A stretch of DNA of 64,000 bases, from assembly GCF_040049295.1 (NCBI RefSeq), contig NZ_JBDZDQ010000001.1:186001-250000 (forward strand), written 5' to 3'. Below, piece by piece: positions 1 through 7,902 of the stretch. How positions within the stretch are numbered: position 1 is the stretch's first letter; every line of letters begins with the position of its first letter. Both the position numbers and the translations under genes were made by a program. The notes beneath the pieces are model-generated. The model did no database searches. It worked only from the letters and a program-made list of their open reading frames with translations, and was not told the DNA's origin. This stretch comes from Sphingomonas sp. KR3-1. Lineage in GTDB: Bacteria; Pseudomonadota; Alphaproteobacteria; Sphingomonadales; Sphingomonadaceae.

Positions 1-1
1 C

Positions 2-493
2 CGCGGCTTCGCGACGCTGCGCTTCAATTTCCGCGGCGTCGGCAAGAGCCAGGGCACGTTCGACAACGGCATCGGTGAGCTCAGCGACGCCGCCTCGGCG
101 CTCGACTGGGTGCAGAGCTTCCACCCCGAAGCCAGCTCGACCTGGGTCGCCGGCTTCGGCTTCGGCGCCTGGATCGGCATGCAGCTGCTGATGCGCCGCC
201 CGGAGATCCGCGGCTTCATCTCGGTCGCTCCGCCGGCGAACATGTTCGACTTCACCTTCCTCGCCCCCTGCCCGTCCTCGGGCATCATCATCCAGGGCGA
301 GGACGACGAGGTGGTCACGCCGGGCGCAGTACAGAAGCTGGTCGACAAGCTGCGCACCCAGAAGCACATCACCATCCACCACGACACCATCCCCGGCGCG
401 AACCATTTCTTCGAGAACGAAATGGACGACCTGATGAAGAGCGTGGACAAGTATCTGGACATGCGGCTGGATCCGAACTCGCCGATCCGGTGA
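2..493 (+). CDS. Alpha/beta hydrolase, 5'-truncated by window edge
   Basis: This is the C-terminal part (163 residues) of a small alpha/beta hydrolase of the COG2945 type. The reading frame is open from base 2, so the start lies upstream of the window. Visible features are the RFNFRGVGKSQG loop that follows an early strand, then the nucleophile-elbow region, an Asp in the GEDDEVV segment and a terminal His in GANHFF. The elbow reads GFGFGA, where family members I recall have GFSFGA, so the expected serine is a glycine here. The substrate is unknown. The family call is firm; whether it is still a hydrolase is in doubt. Confidence 0.85.
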   Translation, partial: RGFATLRFNFRGVGKSQGTFDNGIGELSDAASALDWVQSFHPEASSTWVAGFGFGAWIGMQLLMRRPEIRGFISVAPPANMFDFTFLAPCPSSGIIIQGEDDEVVTPGAVQKLVDKLRTQKHITIHHDTIPGANHFFENEMDDLMKSVDKYLDMRLDPNSPIR

Positions 494-520
494 GCTAGGC
501 GAGCAGGCGGCCCCAACCCG

Positions 521-545
521 TCACCCCGGCGAAAGCCGGGGCGCA
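521..545. repeat. REP-like palindromic unit
   Basis: A short GC-rich palindrome of the form CACCCCGGCGAAAGCCGGGG. The same motif recurs in at least seven other intergenic regions of this window, so it belongs to a dispersed REP-type family. It lies just after the stop of the hydrolase and could act as a transcript end or stability hairpin. Confidence 0.7.
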
Positions 546-589
546 GTGGGCCGCAGCATTCCCCACGGGTCATCAAATCAAACTTCTTC

Positions 590-696
590 GTCACCCCCGC
601 GAAAGCGGGGGCCCATCTCCCGACCTGTCCACCAGAGCACCGGCTGCATGTGCCGATCGCGTAGGAGATGGGTCCCCGCTTTCGCGGGGATGACGG
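590..696. repeat. BIME-like inverted pair of palindromic units
   Basis: Two REP-like units face each other: one at about 590-620, the other at about 664-696. Each is itself palindromic (CCCCGCgaaaGCGGGG type core), and the roughly 30-bp arms, which include GGAGATGGG, are near-perfect reverse complements across a 43-bp spacer. The whole region could fold into a large cruciform or hairpin. No coding potential is seen between 494 and 725. Confidence 0.75.
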
Positions 697-725
697 AATG
701 ATGGGATGACGAGATAACGGGGCTA

Positions 726-944
726 TCAGCCCTTCTTCAAGTTCCGCGCCCCGCCCGCCAGGATTGCGGCGGTCGCCTCGGGCGCGCCGCGATAGGCTTC
801 CTGGAACGCGGCGCTCCAATATTTGAGCTGGTCGAGCGGGATCGGATCGCCGGTGACGGCGCAGACGACGTGGGAGCCCGGGCGGATCACGTCGAAATCG
901 GACGCGTCGTAATGGAGTTCGGCAAGGAGCGACATGGCATGCAT
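726..944 (-). CDS. DUF2093 family small protein
   Basis: A protein of about 70 residues with the pattern of the DUF2093 family: an LHYD segment near the N-terminus, then a PGSHVVCAVTGDPIPLDQLKYW-like core with one Cys, and a polar tail ending GARNLKKG. The family is common in alphaproteobacteria and has no assigned function. Two in-frame ATG codons three codons apart (944 and 935) are possible starts; a longer open frame upstream is GC-rich read-through without family similarity. It is a single gene, downstream of and on the same strand as the esterase, so the two could be cotranscribed. Confidence 0.7.
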   Translation of the reverse strand: MHAMSLLAELHYDASDFDVIRPGSHVVCAVTGDPIPLDQLKYWSAAFQEAYRGAPEATAAILAGGARNLKKG

Positions 945-987
945 GTAGGCATTCCCGCGCCGCCGTCCAATCCCAAGCGTGCGATGC

Positions 988-1830
988 TCAGCGCGCCAGC
1001 ACGCCCTCGATCCAGCGGTCGACCACCGAAGTGGCGGGATAGTCCGCATCGCCGAGCCGTCGGTTGATCTCCATATGACCCTGCAGCCCGCGCCCGGCGA
1101 ACCCCTGCACCGTCACGCGCGCGCCCGCCGCCGTCAGCGCACGCCCCAGCGCTTCGGACTGGCGGGTGCCGTCCTCGCGCTGCACATGCAGGATCAGGAA
1201 GTCCCGTGCATTGGGGGAAGCGGCCTGCAGCGTCGGCGATAGTGCCCGCTGGCGCGCCGAGTCGCTGCCGAACGCCGCCTGATAGGTGCCGCCCATGATC
1301 CGCGGCCCGTCGCTCATCTGCGCCGGCACGTCATAGGCCGCGCCGTCGAGCAGCACGACGCCGGCGATCCGGTCGAGGCTCCAGCCCGCCTTTTGCAGGT
1401 ACCGGGGATCGGTGGCGACCAGCGCAGCGAGATGCGCGCCGGCGCTATGCCCCATCACCACCACTTTCGCGGGATCGACGCCGAGTTCGCGGGCATGCTT
1501 GACGAGATAGCCCAGCGCATCGGCGACGTCCTGCGTCTGCTGCTCCACCGTCGCGCCCGGCACCAGCCGGTAGTCGAGGCTGGCGAAGGCATAGCCCTTG
1601 GCCGTGAAGTGCGCGACCTTGGCGCCGCCGGTGGCATTGCCCTTGTCGCCGCGCTTCCAGCCGCCGCCATGCACGAACACGACCAGCGGCGCATCGGCCG
1701 TCGCCGCCCTGTAGAAATCGAGCCGCTGCAGCGCCGCGCTGCCATAGGCGATCTCGCGCGGCGGCGCCGACTGGGCGAGCGCCGGCCTGGCGGCGAGCAG
1801 GAAGGGCAGCAGGATCAGGGACTTACGCAT
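988..1830 (-). CDS. Secreted alpha/beta hydrolase (esterase/lipase, HGGGW type)
   Basis: A 280-residue exported hydrolase. The first 20 residues form a signal peptide ending LAQ. Oxyanion-hole residues sit in HGGGW at 54-58, the nucleophile Ser129 is in GHSAG, and a C-terminal His in the QGHMEIN segment completes the likely triad. This is the hormone-sensitive-lipase/carboxylesterase (BD-FAE-like) group, acting on short acyl esters in the periplasm. The start was chosen because it places the signal peptide at the N-terminus; the frame stays open another 45 codons upstream, but that part looks non-coding. The true substrate cannot be told from sequence. Confidence 0.85.
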   Translation of the reverse strand: MRKSLILLPFLLAARPALAQSAPPREIAYGSAALQRLDFYRAATADAPLVVFVHGGGWKRGDKGNATGGAKVAHFTAKGYAFASLDYRLVPGATVEQQTQDVADALGYLVKHARELGVDPAKVVVMGHSAGAHLAALVATDPRYLQKAGWSLDRIAGVVLLDGAAYDVPAQMSDGPRIMGGTYQAAFGSDSARQRALSPTLQAASPNARDFLILHVQREDGTRQSEALGRALTAAGARVTVQGFAGRGLQGHMEINRRLGDADYPATSVVDRWIEGVLAR

Positions 1831-1917
1831 CGCACACCTCATCGAACCTTGGCTGCGAGGATATGCAGGCCAAGCCGCGGCGTCCAACGCTCTTGTGTAA
1901 CGAGATGTATCGCCGCC

Positions 1918-1943
1918 ATCCGTCACCCGCCTTCGCGGGGACG
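1918..1943. repeat. Imperfect REP-like unit
   Basis: An imperfect palindrome with the CGTCACCCGC ... GCGGGGACGACG arms seen in the other REP-like units of this window. It sits between the esterase start and the end of a small membrane-protein gene. Confidence 0.45.
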
Positions 1944-1957
1944 ACGAATCAAGAGGA

Positions 1958-2125
1958 TCAGGCACCCAGGATCAGCAGATTGCCCAGGATCACCGCGGCG
2001 CAGACGAACATCAGCACGCCCTTGATCCGATCGGTCTTCACTTGCCGCCAGCCGCCCCAGACGAGCAGGCCCACCGCGATCACCGCGATGCTCAGCCACA
2101 GCGGCTCGAGCGAGGCGTCGAGCAT
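1958..2125 (-). CDS. Small membrane protein (55 aa), unknown function
   Basis: A 55-residue reading frame with two hydrophobic segments (about residues 9-26 and 37-53) separated by a charged turn that includes WRQVKTDRIK, giving a short hairpin-like membrane protein. Its ATG follows directly after the TAG of the preceding gene (TAGATG, no gap), which suggests translational coupling. It is the third gene of a minus-strand run that begins with threonine dehydratase. I recognise no family. Its reality rests on the tight junction and amphipathic composition, so confidence is moderate. Confidence 0.55.
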   Translation of the reverse strand: MLDASLEPLWLSIAVIAVGLLVWGGWRQVKTDRIKGVLMFVCAAVILGNLLILGA

Positions 2126-2302
2126 CTAGCGGACGATCAGCCAGACGAGCAGCGCGATCGCGCCGATCCCGCCGGCGAACAGCGCGATCATCCGTGGATC
2201 GCGGCGATAGACCATGCGCAGGAAGCCATAGATCACATAGCCGAGCACGCGCGCGCCGGCGCTCATCACGGTGGCGATCGCGGGGCCGAAGCGGTTGGAC
2301 AC
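2126..2302 (-). CDS. Small membrane protein (58 aa), unknown function
   Basis: A 58-residue protein starting at a GTG that has an AAGGA ribosome site eight bases upstream, inside the end of the threonine dehydratase gene. The start lies four bases after that gene's stop. One strong hydrophobic segment occurs near the C-terminus (about 40-57) and a weaker one around 15-28, with a basic stretch FLRMVYRRDPR between. It looks like a small inner-membrane protein. It may work with the 55-residue membrane protein encoded immediately after it. No known family is recognised. Confidence 0.6.
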   Translation of the reverse strand: MSNRFGPAIATVMSAGARVLGYVIYGFLRMVYRRDPRMIALFAGGIGAIALLVWLIVR

Positions 2303-2306
2303 CGGG

Positions 2307-3275
2307 TCAGTCCTTCGTGGAAAGTATGTGGGCATAGGCATCGGGATCGGCATTGCCCCCCGAAAGCACCACGAGCAAGCCCGGCTTCACATCGACCTTG
2401 CCCGCCAGCAGCGCCGCCAGCGCCACCGCGCCGCCCGGCTCCACCACCACGCGCAGCTTCGCCGCCGCCCAGCGCTGGGCAGCGCGGATCTCCGCCTCGC
2501 TCACCGCCAGGCCGGTGGCGCCGCGCCTGGACAGCACGTCGAAGGTCAGCGGCGAGACGCGCGTCGTCTGCAGCGCGTCGCAGGCGGTCGGCGGCGGATT
2601 GTCGCCCACCGGCTCGATCCAGCCCGCCTCGAGGCTGCGCGTCATGTCGTCCCAGCCCTCGGGCTCGACCACGATCATCTCGGCATCGGGCAGCGCCAGC
2701 GCGAGCCCGGCCGCGAGACCGCCGCCGCCGCACGGCACCAGCACATTGGCGAAATCGGGCAGCTTCGCCTCGACGATCTGGCTCATCGCCTCGATCCCGG
2801 CGCTGCCCTGCCCCTCGATGATCCAGGGATCGTCGAAGCTCGGCACCAAGGTGGCGCCGCGGGCATGGGCGAGATGCGCGGCGATCTTCTCGCGGCTCTC
2901 GGTCGCGCGGTCATAGGAGACCACCTCCGCCCCCATCGCCAGCGTCGCGTCGCGCTTCACCCTGGGCGCGTCGGCGGGCATCACGATCACCGCGGGCATG
3001 CCCAGCTTCCTGGCCGCCCAGGCGACTCCCTGGGCATGGTTTCCCGACGAGAAAGCGACCACGCCCTTTTCGCGCTGCGGACCGTCGAGCGCGGTCAGCC
3101 GGTGCCAGGCGCCGCGGATCTTGAACGCGCCGATCGGCTGCAGGCACTCGGCCTTGAAACATACCGGGACGCCGCGAATTTCATGAACGAAAAGAGGCGT
3201 TTGCGGCAGGATCGCCGCGACCTTGGCAGCCGCGTCCCGCACCCCGGCCCGCGTTGGCTGTCGCACAATCGTCAC
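2307..3275 (-). CDS. Threonine/serine dehydratase (PLP fold type II)
   Basis: A 322-residue PLP enzyme of the short threonine dehydratase/serine racemase group, which deaminates L-threonine or L-serine to the 2-oxo acid and ammonia. The PLP lysine is Lys52 in GAFKIRGA, the substrate loop is SSGNHAQ (76-82), and the phosphate-binding glycine loop is CGGGG (182-186). There is no C-terminal ACT regulatory domain, so it is the catabolic or racemase-like form and not biosynthetic IlvA. Start is GTG at 3275. It is divergent from the ornithine decarboxylase gene (152 bp apart) and leads a small operon with two tiny membrane proteins. Confidence 0.88.
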   Translation of the reverse strand: MTIVRQPTRAGVRDAAAKVAAILPQTPLFVHEIRGVPVCFKAECLQPIGAFKIRGAWHRLTALDGPQREKGVVAFSSGNHAQGVAWAARKLGMPAVIVMPADAPRVKRDATLAMGAEVVSYDRATESREKIAAHLAHARGATLVPSFDDPWIIEGQGSAGIEAMSQIVEAKLPDFANVLVPCGGGGLAAGLALALPDAEMIVVEPEGWDDMTRSLEAGWIEPVGDNPPPTACDALQTTRVSPLTFDVLSRRGATGLAVSEAEIRAAQRWAAAKLRVVVEPGGAVALAALLAGKVDVKPGLLVVLSGGNADPDAYAHILSTKD

Positions 3276-3427
3276 ACTTCACCCCCGCCGTAGATTTCCG
3301 GATCGCGAATCACTTTACACCCCGGTCCAACGTCCTTATGTGCCGCTCTCCCGCTGCCCCATGGGACTTCCAACCGCAAGGCAGCAATTGTCAACGATCG
3401 CCGTAAGGCACTTGGAGGTCCCTTGAG

Positions 3428-4669
3428 TTGCACCAGCATCATCGCGCGCTGGGGTTAGCGCCCCTCTCGACCGCCGGCTCCTCCGTGACCGGCATCGACA
3501 TCGCTAAGCAGGGTCCGGTCCAGCCGGTCACGCTCGTCCGTCCGCACGCTGCGGCGCGGGCCGCTCGGTTCTTCGTCGAGAAGTTCCCGGGCAAGGCCAT
3601 GTATGCGGTCAAGGCGAATCCCTCGCCCGAGCTGCTGCAGATCCTGTGGGACAACGGCATCACCACCTATGACGTGGCGTCGATCGGCGAAGTGCGCCTG
3701 GTCGCGCGTACGCTGCCCGAAGCCACGCTCTGCTTCATGCACCCGGTCAAGGCCGAGGAAGCGATCGAAGAGGCGTATTTCACCCACGGCGTCCGCACCT
3801 TCTCGCTCGATTGCCTCGACGAGCTGGCCAAGATCGTCCGCGCCACCAGCCGCGACGGCGTGCCCGCGAGCGACCTGACGCTGTGCGTGCGCCTGCGCGT
3901 CTCGTCGGAGCATTCGAAGCTGAGCCTCGCGTCGAAGTTCGGCGCCGGCCCGGGCGAAGCCGCCAAGCTGCTGTTCGAGACCCGCCAGGTCGCCGATGCG
4001 CTGGGCATCTGCTTCCATGTCGGCTCGCAAGCGATGTCGCCCGATGCCTATTCGAACGCGATGGAGCGTGTGCGTGCGGCGATCGTCGAGTCGGCGGTCA
4101 CCGTCGACGTGATCGACGTCGGCGGCGGTTTCCCCTCGGTCTATCCGGGCATGACCCCGCCGCCGCTCGAGCATTATTTCGAGACGATCCACCGCGCGTT
4201 CGAGAGCCTGCCGGTTTCCTATTCGGCCGAGCTCTGGGCCGAGCCGGGCCGTGCGCTGTGCGCCGAGTACAGCTCGATCGTGGTGCGCGTGGAGCGCCGC
4301 CGCGGAGCGGAGCTGTACATCAACGACGGCGCGTACGGCGCGCTGTTCGATGCCGCGCATATCGACTGGAAGTTCCCGGTCGAGCTGCTGCGCGAGCCCG
4401 AATCGAACGCCAAGGACGTCGAGTTCAGCTTCTACGGCCCGACCTGCGACGATCTCGATTACATGAAGGGCCCGTTCCTTCTGCCGGCGGACACCCGCAC
4501 CGGCGATTATTTCGAGATCGGCATGCTCGGTGCCTATGGCTCGGCGATGCGCACCGCGTTCAACGGCTTCGGCACCGACGCGACCGTCGCAGTGACCGAC
4601 GAACCGATGGCCTCGATGTATGTCGAGCTGACGGAACGCCGGCCGGCCTGGAACGTCGTCAAGCTGTAA
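3428..4669 (+). CDS. Ornithine decarboxylase-like, fold type III PLP enzyme
   Basis: A 413-residue fold-III PLP decarboxylase, predicted to turn ornithine into putrescine. Lys62 in YAVKANP forms the Schiff base; HVGSQ and GGGFP follow in the TIM barrel; EPGRALC binds the PLP phosphate; Cys340 in GPTCDDLD is the catalytic cysteine contributed across the dimer, and the adjacent acidic pair fits ornithine rather than meso-diaminopimelate as substrate. The start is a TTG nine bases after a GGAGG site; no ATG fits. A palindrome and 145 bp separate it from the deoxyhypusine-synthase homologue downstream, a likely partner in polyamine synthesis. Lysine could be an alternative substrate. Confidence 0.85.
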   Translation: MHQHHRALGLAPLSTAGSSVTGIDIAKQGPVQPVTLVRPHAAARAARFFVEKFPGKAMYAVKANPSPELLQILWDNGITTYDVASIGEVRLVARTLPEATLCFMHPVKAEEAIEEAYFTHGVRTFSLDCLDELAKIVRATSRDGVPASDLTLCVRLRVSSEHSKLSLASKFGAGPGEAAKLLFETRQVADALGICFHVGSQAMSPDAYSNAMERVRAAIVESAVTVDVIDVGGGFPSVYPGMTPPPLEHYFETIHRAFESLPVSYSAELWAEPGRALCAEYSSIVVRVERRRGAELYINDGAYGALFDAAHIDWKFPVELLREPESNAKDVEFSFYGPTCDDLDYMKGPFLLPADTRTGDYFEIGMLGAYGSAMRTAFNGFGTDATVAVTDEPMASMYVELTERRPAWNVVKL

Positions 4670-4686
4670 CGTCACATCGCTTTAAC

Positions 4687-4728
4687 CCGTCATCTCCGCA
4701 CAGGCCCCGCCTGCGCGGGGATGACGGA
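4687..4728. repeat. REP-like palindrome between polyamine genes
   Basis: Arms CCGTCATCTCCGC and GCGGGGATGACGG form a strong hairpin. It belongs to the same dispersed family as the other intergenic palindromes here and may separate or stabilise the transcripts of the two polyamine genes. Confidence 0.65.
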
Positions 4729-4814
4729 TATGGTTTTGGGGTCTAAGGGCCCCGCATCCGGGTTACCGCGTCCCCTTTGAATGACGGCGGCATGGCAAGA
4801 AAATGGGAGACCCC

Positions 4815-5894
4815 ATGACCGACACCCTCACCAAGACCGCGGCGGCCAACGCCCCGATCAACGACACCCGCAAGGCGGAGCTTCTGTCGAAGGAAGTGAA
4901 GCACATCGACATCACCAAGTTCGATGCGCGCCCGATCGTCGACGCTATGGCCGACATGAGCTTCACCAGCCGCGACCTCGGCCGCGCCACCAAGATCTAC
5001 AACGAGATGCTGGCCGACAAGGACTGCACCGTCTGCCTGGTGATCGCGGGCTCGACCTCGGCTGGCGGCTGCATGGACCTCTATGCCGAGCTGATCCGCA
5101 ACAACATGGTCGACGTCGTGGTCGCCACCGGCGCGACCATCGTCGACATGGATTTCTTCGAGGGCCTTGGCCACAAGCACTATCAAGCGCTCGAAATCCC
5201 CGACGACGACACGCTGCGCTCGCTCTACATCGATCGCATCTACGACACCTATATCGACGAGGAAGCGCTCCAGAACGTCGACCATACGATCTTCGAGATC
5301 GCCGAGACGCTGGAAGCCAAGCCCTATTCGAGCCGCGCGTTCATCCGCGAGATGGGCAAGTATCTCGTCGAGCACGGCAAGAAGGACAACAGCCTGGTCA
5401 AGCTCGCCTATGAGCATGACGTGCCGATCTTCTGCCCGGCCTTCGTCGACTCGTCGGCCGGCTTCGGCTTGGTCAAGCACCAGGTCGACCGCGCCAAGGC
5501 GGGCAAGCCCTACATGGTGCTCGACGCGATCGCCGACTTCCGCGAACTCACCGAGATCAAGATCCAGGCGGGCACCACCGGGCTCCTCATGATTGGCGGC
5601 GGCGTGCCGAAGAACTTCATCCAGGACACCGTCGTCTGCGCCGAAATCCTCGGCCATGAGGACGTGGAAGTGCACAAGTACGCCGTGCAGATCACCGTCG
5701 CCGACGTGCGCGACGGCGCCTGCTCGTCCTCGACCCTCCAGGAGGCGGCGTCGTGGGGCAAGGTCAACACCGGCATCGAGCAGATGGTGTTCGCCGAGGC
5801 CGGCTCGGTGATGCCGCTGCTGGCGTCCGACGCCTATCACCGCGGCCACTGGAAGGATCGCGCCAAGCGCGGCTGGGCGAAGCTGTTCGCCTGA
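4815..5894 (+). CDS. Deoxyhypusine synthase family protein (probable homospermidine-type synthase)
   Basis: A 359-residue member of the deoxyhypusine synthase fold (NAD-dependent aminobutyl transfer from spermidine or a related amine). The AGSTSAGG loop fits the NAD site, and Lys316 in SWGK aligns with the lysine that carries the aminobutyl intermediate in eukaryotic enzymes. Bacteria have no eIF5A, so the acceptor must be a small amine; bacterial and plant relatives make homospermidine or a guanidino-polyamine. Its place right after ornithine decarboxylase supports a polyamine role. The start is the second of two close ATGs, with GGGAGA four bases before it. A terminator follows. The product is inferred, not shown. 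Confidence 0.82.
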   Translation: MTDTLTKTAAANAPINDTRKAELLSKEVKHIDITKFDARPIVDAMADMSFTSRDLGRATKIYNEMLADKDCTVCLVIAGSTSAGGCMDLYAELIRNNMVDVVVATGATIVDMDFFEGLGHKHYQALEIPDDDTLRSLYIDRIYDTYIDEEALQNVDHTIFEIAETLEAKPYSSRAFIREMGKYLVEHGKKDNSLVKLAYEHDVPIFCPAFVDSSAGFGLVKHQVDRAKAGKPYMVLDAIADFRELTEIKIQAGTTGLLMIGGGVPKNFIQDTVVCAEILGHEDVEVHKYAVQITVADVRDGACSSSTLQEAASWGKVNTGIEQMVFAEAGSVMPLLASDAYHRGHWKDRAKRGWAKLFA

Positions 5895-5918
5895 TCCTTC
5901 GCGGATCGTGGGAGAAAC

Positions 5919-5954
5919 AGGGCGGCCGGGATGACCTAGCCGCCCTTTTCTTTT
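5919..5954 (+). terminator. Rho-independent terminator after DHS homologue
   Basis: A perfect 8-bp stem, AGGGCGGC with GCCGCCCT, around a 12-base loop, followed by TTTCTTTT. It sits 25 bases after the stop codon. Confidence 0.85.
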
Positions 5955-6111
5955 GGGACACCATAACGGCCGGGAGATGCGGCTAGCCGCGTTCGGCCCA
6001 AGCGGAATCTAGAAGGGCTCTACCTGCCTCGGTCCGTGAGCCACCTCTACCCGATGACGCAAGGCGACAGTTGGACGACGGCAGTCTTCCGGCGCTTCGC
6101 CGGGTTCGCGT

Positions 6112-7059
6112 CTACAGCCGGTAAAACACCCTGGCATTCTCGTAGAAGATGTCCCGCTTCTCCTCCGCGCTGAGGAAGGTCGCGCTTGCCACGCCCTCGA
6201 TCGCCAGGCCGATCGCGTCGGGCCAGAACATGTTGTCCGATCCGAACATCACGCGCTTGCCGAAGCCCGATTGGACGATCTGGCGCAGGTAATCGTGGAA
6301 GGCGGGGCGTGGCAGCAGCCAGGCGTTGGCGCCGGTGTCCACGTTGATATTGGGATAGAGCATCAGCATCGCGATCGTCTCTTCGAGATAGGGCCAGCCG
6401 CTGTGCATCAGGTTGAGCCGCAGCCTGGGGTGCTTGTTGAGCGCCTCCTCGACCGTCTCGGGATGCCCCCAGCGCGCCCGCGCGGTGCGGCAGCAGGGAT
6501 CGAACGGCGTGCCCGGCGGCATCGTCCCGATGTGCAGCGCCACCGGCACGTCATATTCCTCGGCCAGCGCGAGGTACGGATCGAACTTCGGGTCGCTCAG
6601 CGACAGGCCGGCATATTCCGCGCTGACTTCGCCCAGCACCTTGATCGTCCCGTCGGCGAACGCCTTGCGCAGCACCTCGAGCGGCGGCAGCGGCGTGTCG
6701 TCCGATCCGCGGATGCCCGCGCCCGCGACGAAACGCTCGGGATCGCGCACGTGCCAGTCGAGCGCCGCCTGCAGCCGGTCGCCATCGCCGCCGCTGACCA
6801 CGCCCTTCACGACATTGTGCCGCCGCATCTCGGCGATGCAAGCGGTGAGATGCTCGGCGCCGGTGCGGACAGTACTCTTCGCGCCGGTGACCGGGTTGGT
6901 GGCGGCGGCCGGCAGCTTCATTGCCGCGGGATAGGCGTGCAGGTGCACGTCGATGATCGGCTGCGCTGCGGTTGCCGCAAGCACGGCCCCGGGCAGGGCT
7001 AGCGCGAGCCCCGCGCCGCCGCCCAGCGTCAACATGTCCCGCCGCCCGAGTGTCGTCAT
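6112..7059 (-). CDS. Tat-exported amidohydrolase (amidohydrolase_2 family)
   Basis: A 315-residue TIM-barrel hydrolase. The N-terminus carries a twin-arginine-like signal (RRDMLTL followed by a hydrophobic run ending about residue 31), so it probably works in the periplasm. Metal ligands His39 and His41 lie in DVHLH; further candidates are the His in ALHIG, the His in NLMHSGWP and the Asp in FGSDNMFW. This is the COG2159 group, which includes decarboxylases and lactone hydrolases; the substrate is unknown. The gene is divergent from a TetR regulator 200 bp away, which likely controls it. About 200 bp downstream hold nothing I can name besides the DHS terminator. Confidence 0.82.
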   Translation of the reverse strand: MTTLGRRDMLTLGGGAGLALALPGAVLAATAAQPIIDVHLHAYPAAMKLPAAATNPVTGAKSTVRTGAEHLTACIAEMRRHNVVKGVVSGGDGDRLQAALDWHVRDPERFVAGAGIRGSDDTPLPPLEVLRKAFADGTIKVLGEVSAEYAGLSLSDPKFDPYLALAEEYDVPVALHIGTMPPGTPFDPCCRTARARWGHPETVEEALNKHPRLRLNLMHSGWPYLEETIAMLMLYPNINVDTGANAWLLPRPAFHDYLRQIVQSGFGKRVMFGSDNMFWPDAIGLAIEGVASATFLSAEEKRDIFYENARVFYRL

Positions 7060-7205
7060 GAGGATCCGCCCTTTGCTTCAAGGGCATCAGGCGTGCGTCG
7101 CGCGGCGGCGCCGGGCAACTACCTCGCAGGTAAGGCCCGCCCCGCTCCCACATCGGCACGTTGTCCCGCAGCGGGAACGCAATCTGCTTTCGCGGCCACT
7201 CTCAG

Positions 7206-7230
7206 CAACATAGTGGAACCATATCCGTTG
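7206..7230. promoter_or_regulatory. Candidate TetR operator
   Basis: An imperfect dyad CAACATAGTGG / CCATATCCGTTG about a central AA, 32 bp upstream of the TetR gene and between it and the divergent amidohydrolase gene. Outer CAAC/GTTG and inner TGG/CCA arms match, with mismatches between. Size and position fit a TetR-family operator; no direct proof. Confidence 0.45.
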
Positions 7231-7261
7231 CAACCTGCGGCGGGGAGCCAACGAAACCAGC

Positions 7262-7843
7262 ATGCCGCGCCTGACCGAAGCCACCGCCGCGAAGCGTCGC
7301 GCGCATATCCTTGACGCGGCCGCGCGCTGCCTGTTCGAGCAGGGGCTGCTCGCCACTTCGGTGGACGATGTCTGCGCCGCCGCGGGGATCAGCAAGGGCG
7401 CCTTCTACAGCCATTTCCCGAGCAAGGAGGTGCTGATCCATGCGGTCGCCGACCGGCTCGGCGGCGAGCTCGGCCCGCTTCAGGGCGGCAGCATCGCCGC
7501 GCTCGCCGATTCGCTGTTCGAACGCCAGATCGCTCCTGCCCTGCCCGCCGCCAATGCCCGGTTCGGCATCGAGATGACCGCGGCGAGCGCCGGCGATGCC
7601 GGGCTGCGCGAGCGGATGACCGCCAATCTCGAGCGCCTGCGCCACGCCGTGGAGGCCGAAGTGCGCGCACTGGTCGCGGCCGGCACGGCGCGCGCGGATG
7701 CCGATCCCGAGGCGATCGGCTGGCTGGTCCAGGCGCAGCTGATGGGCGTGCTCTGCCGCAACTCGGTATGGCCTGCGCAGGACGAGGCGGCGTTACGCCG
7801 CGCGATGCACCTGCTCCTCGATAGCCTGCTCGCACCGGTTTAG
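7262..7843 (+). CDS. TetR/AcrR family transcriptional regulator
   Basis: A 193-residue regulator. The N-terminal helix-turn-helix spans about residues 12-58, with the family signature CAAAGISKGAFYSHFPSKE at the recognition helix. The C-terminal domain (about 75-193) has the AcrR-like ligand-pocket pattern but no recognisable ligand. The ATG is the first codon of the domain; a GGGGAG site lies 14 bases upstream, rather far. The divergent Tat-exported amidohydrolase is the obvious target, and the next plus-strand gene (MAPEG protein) could be another. Confidence 0.88.
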   Translation: MPRLTEATAAKRRAHILDAAARCLFEQGLLATSVDDVCAAAGISKGAFYSHFPSKEVLIHAVADRLGGELGPLQGGSIAALADSLFERQIAPALPAANARFGIEMTAASAGDAGLRERMTANLERLRHAVEAEVRALVAAGTARADADPEAIGWLVQAQLMGVLCRNSVWPAQDEAALRRAMHLLLDSLLAPV

Positions 7844-7902
7844 TTGCATTCGCGAACCGACTTTGGCAGCCTTCCCCGATCAACGCAGTGGGAGGGGCTG
7901 CA

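Noticed and set aside
590..696. CRISPR-like repeat
   Set aside because: Repeats are inverted pairs with no regular spacer units; they are REP/BIME palindromes.
3428..4669. Diaminopimelate or carboxynorspermidine decarboxylase
   Set aside because: The GPTCDD catalytic loop and the neighbouring deoxyhypusine-synthase homologue fit ornithine (or lysine) decarboxylation better.
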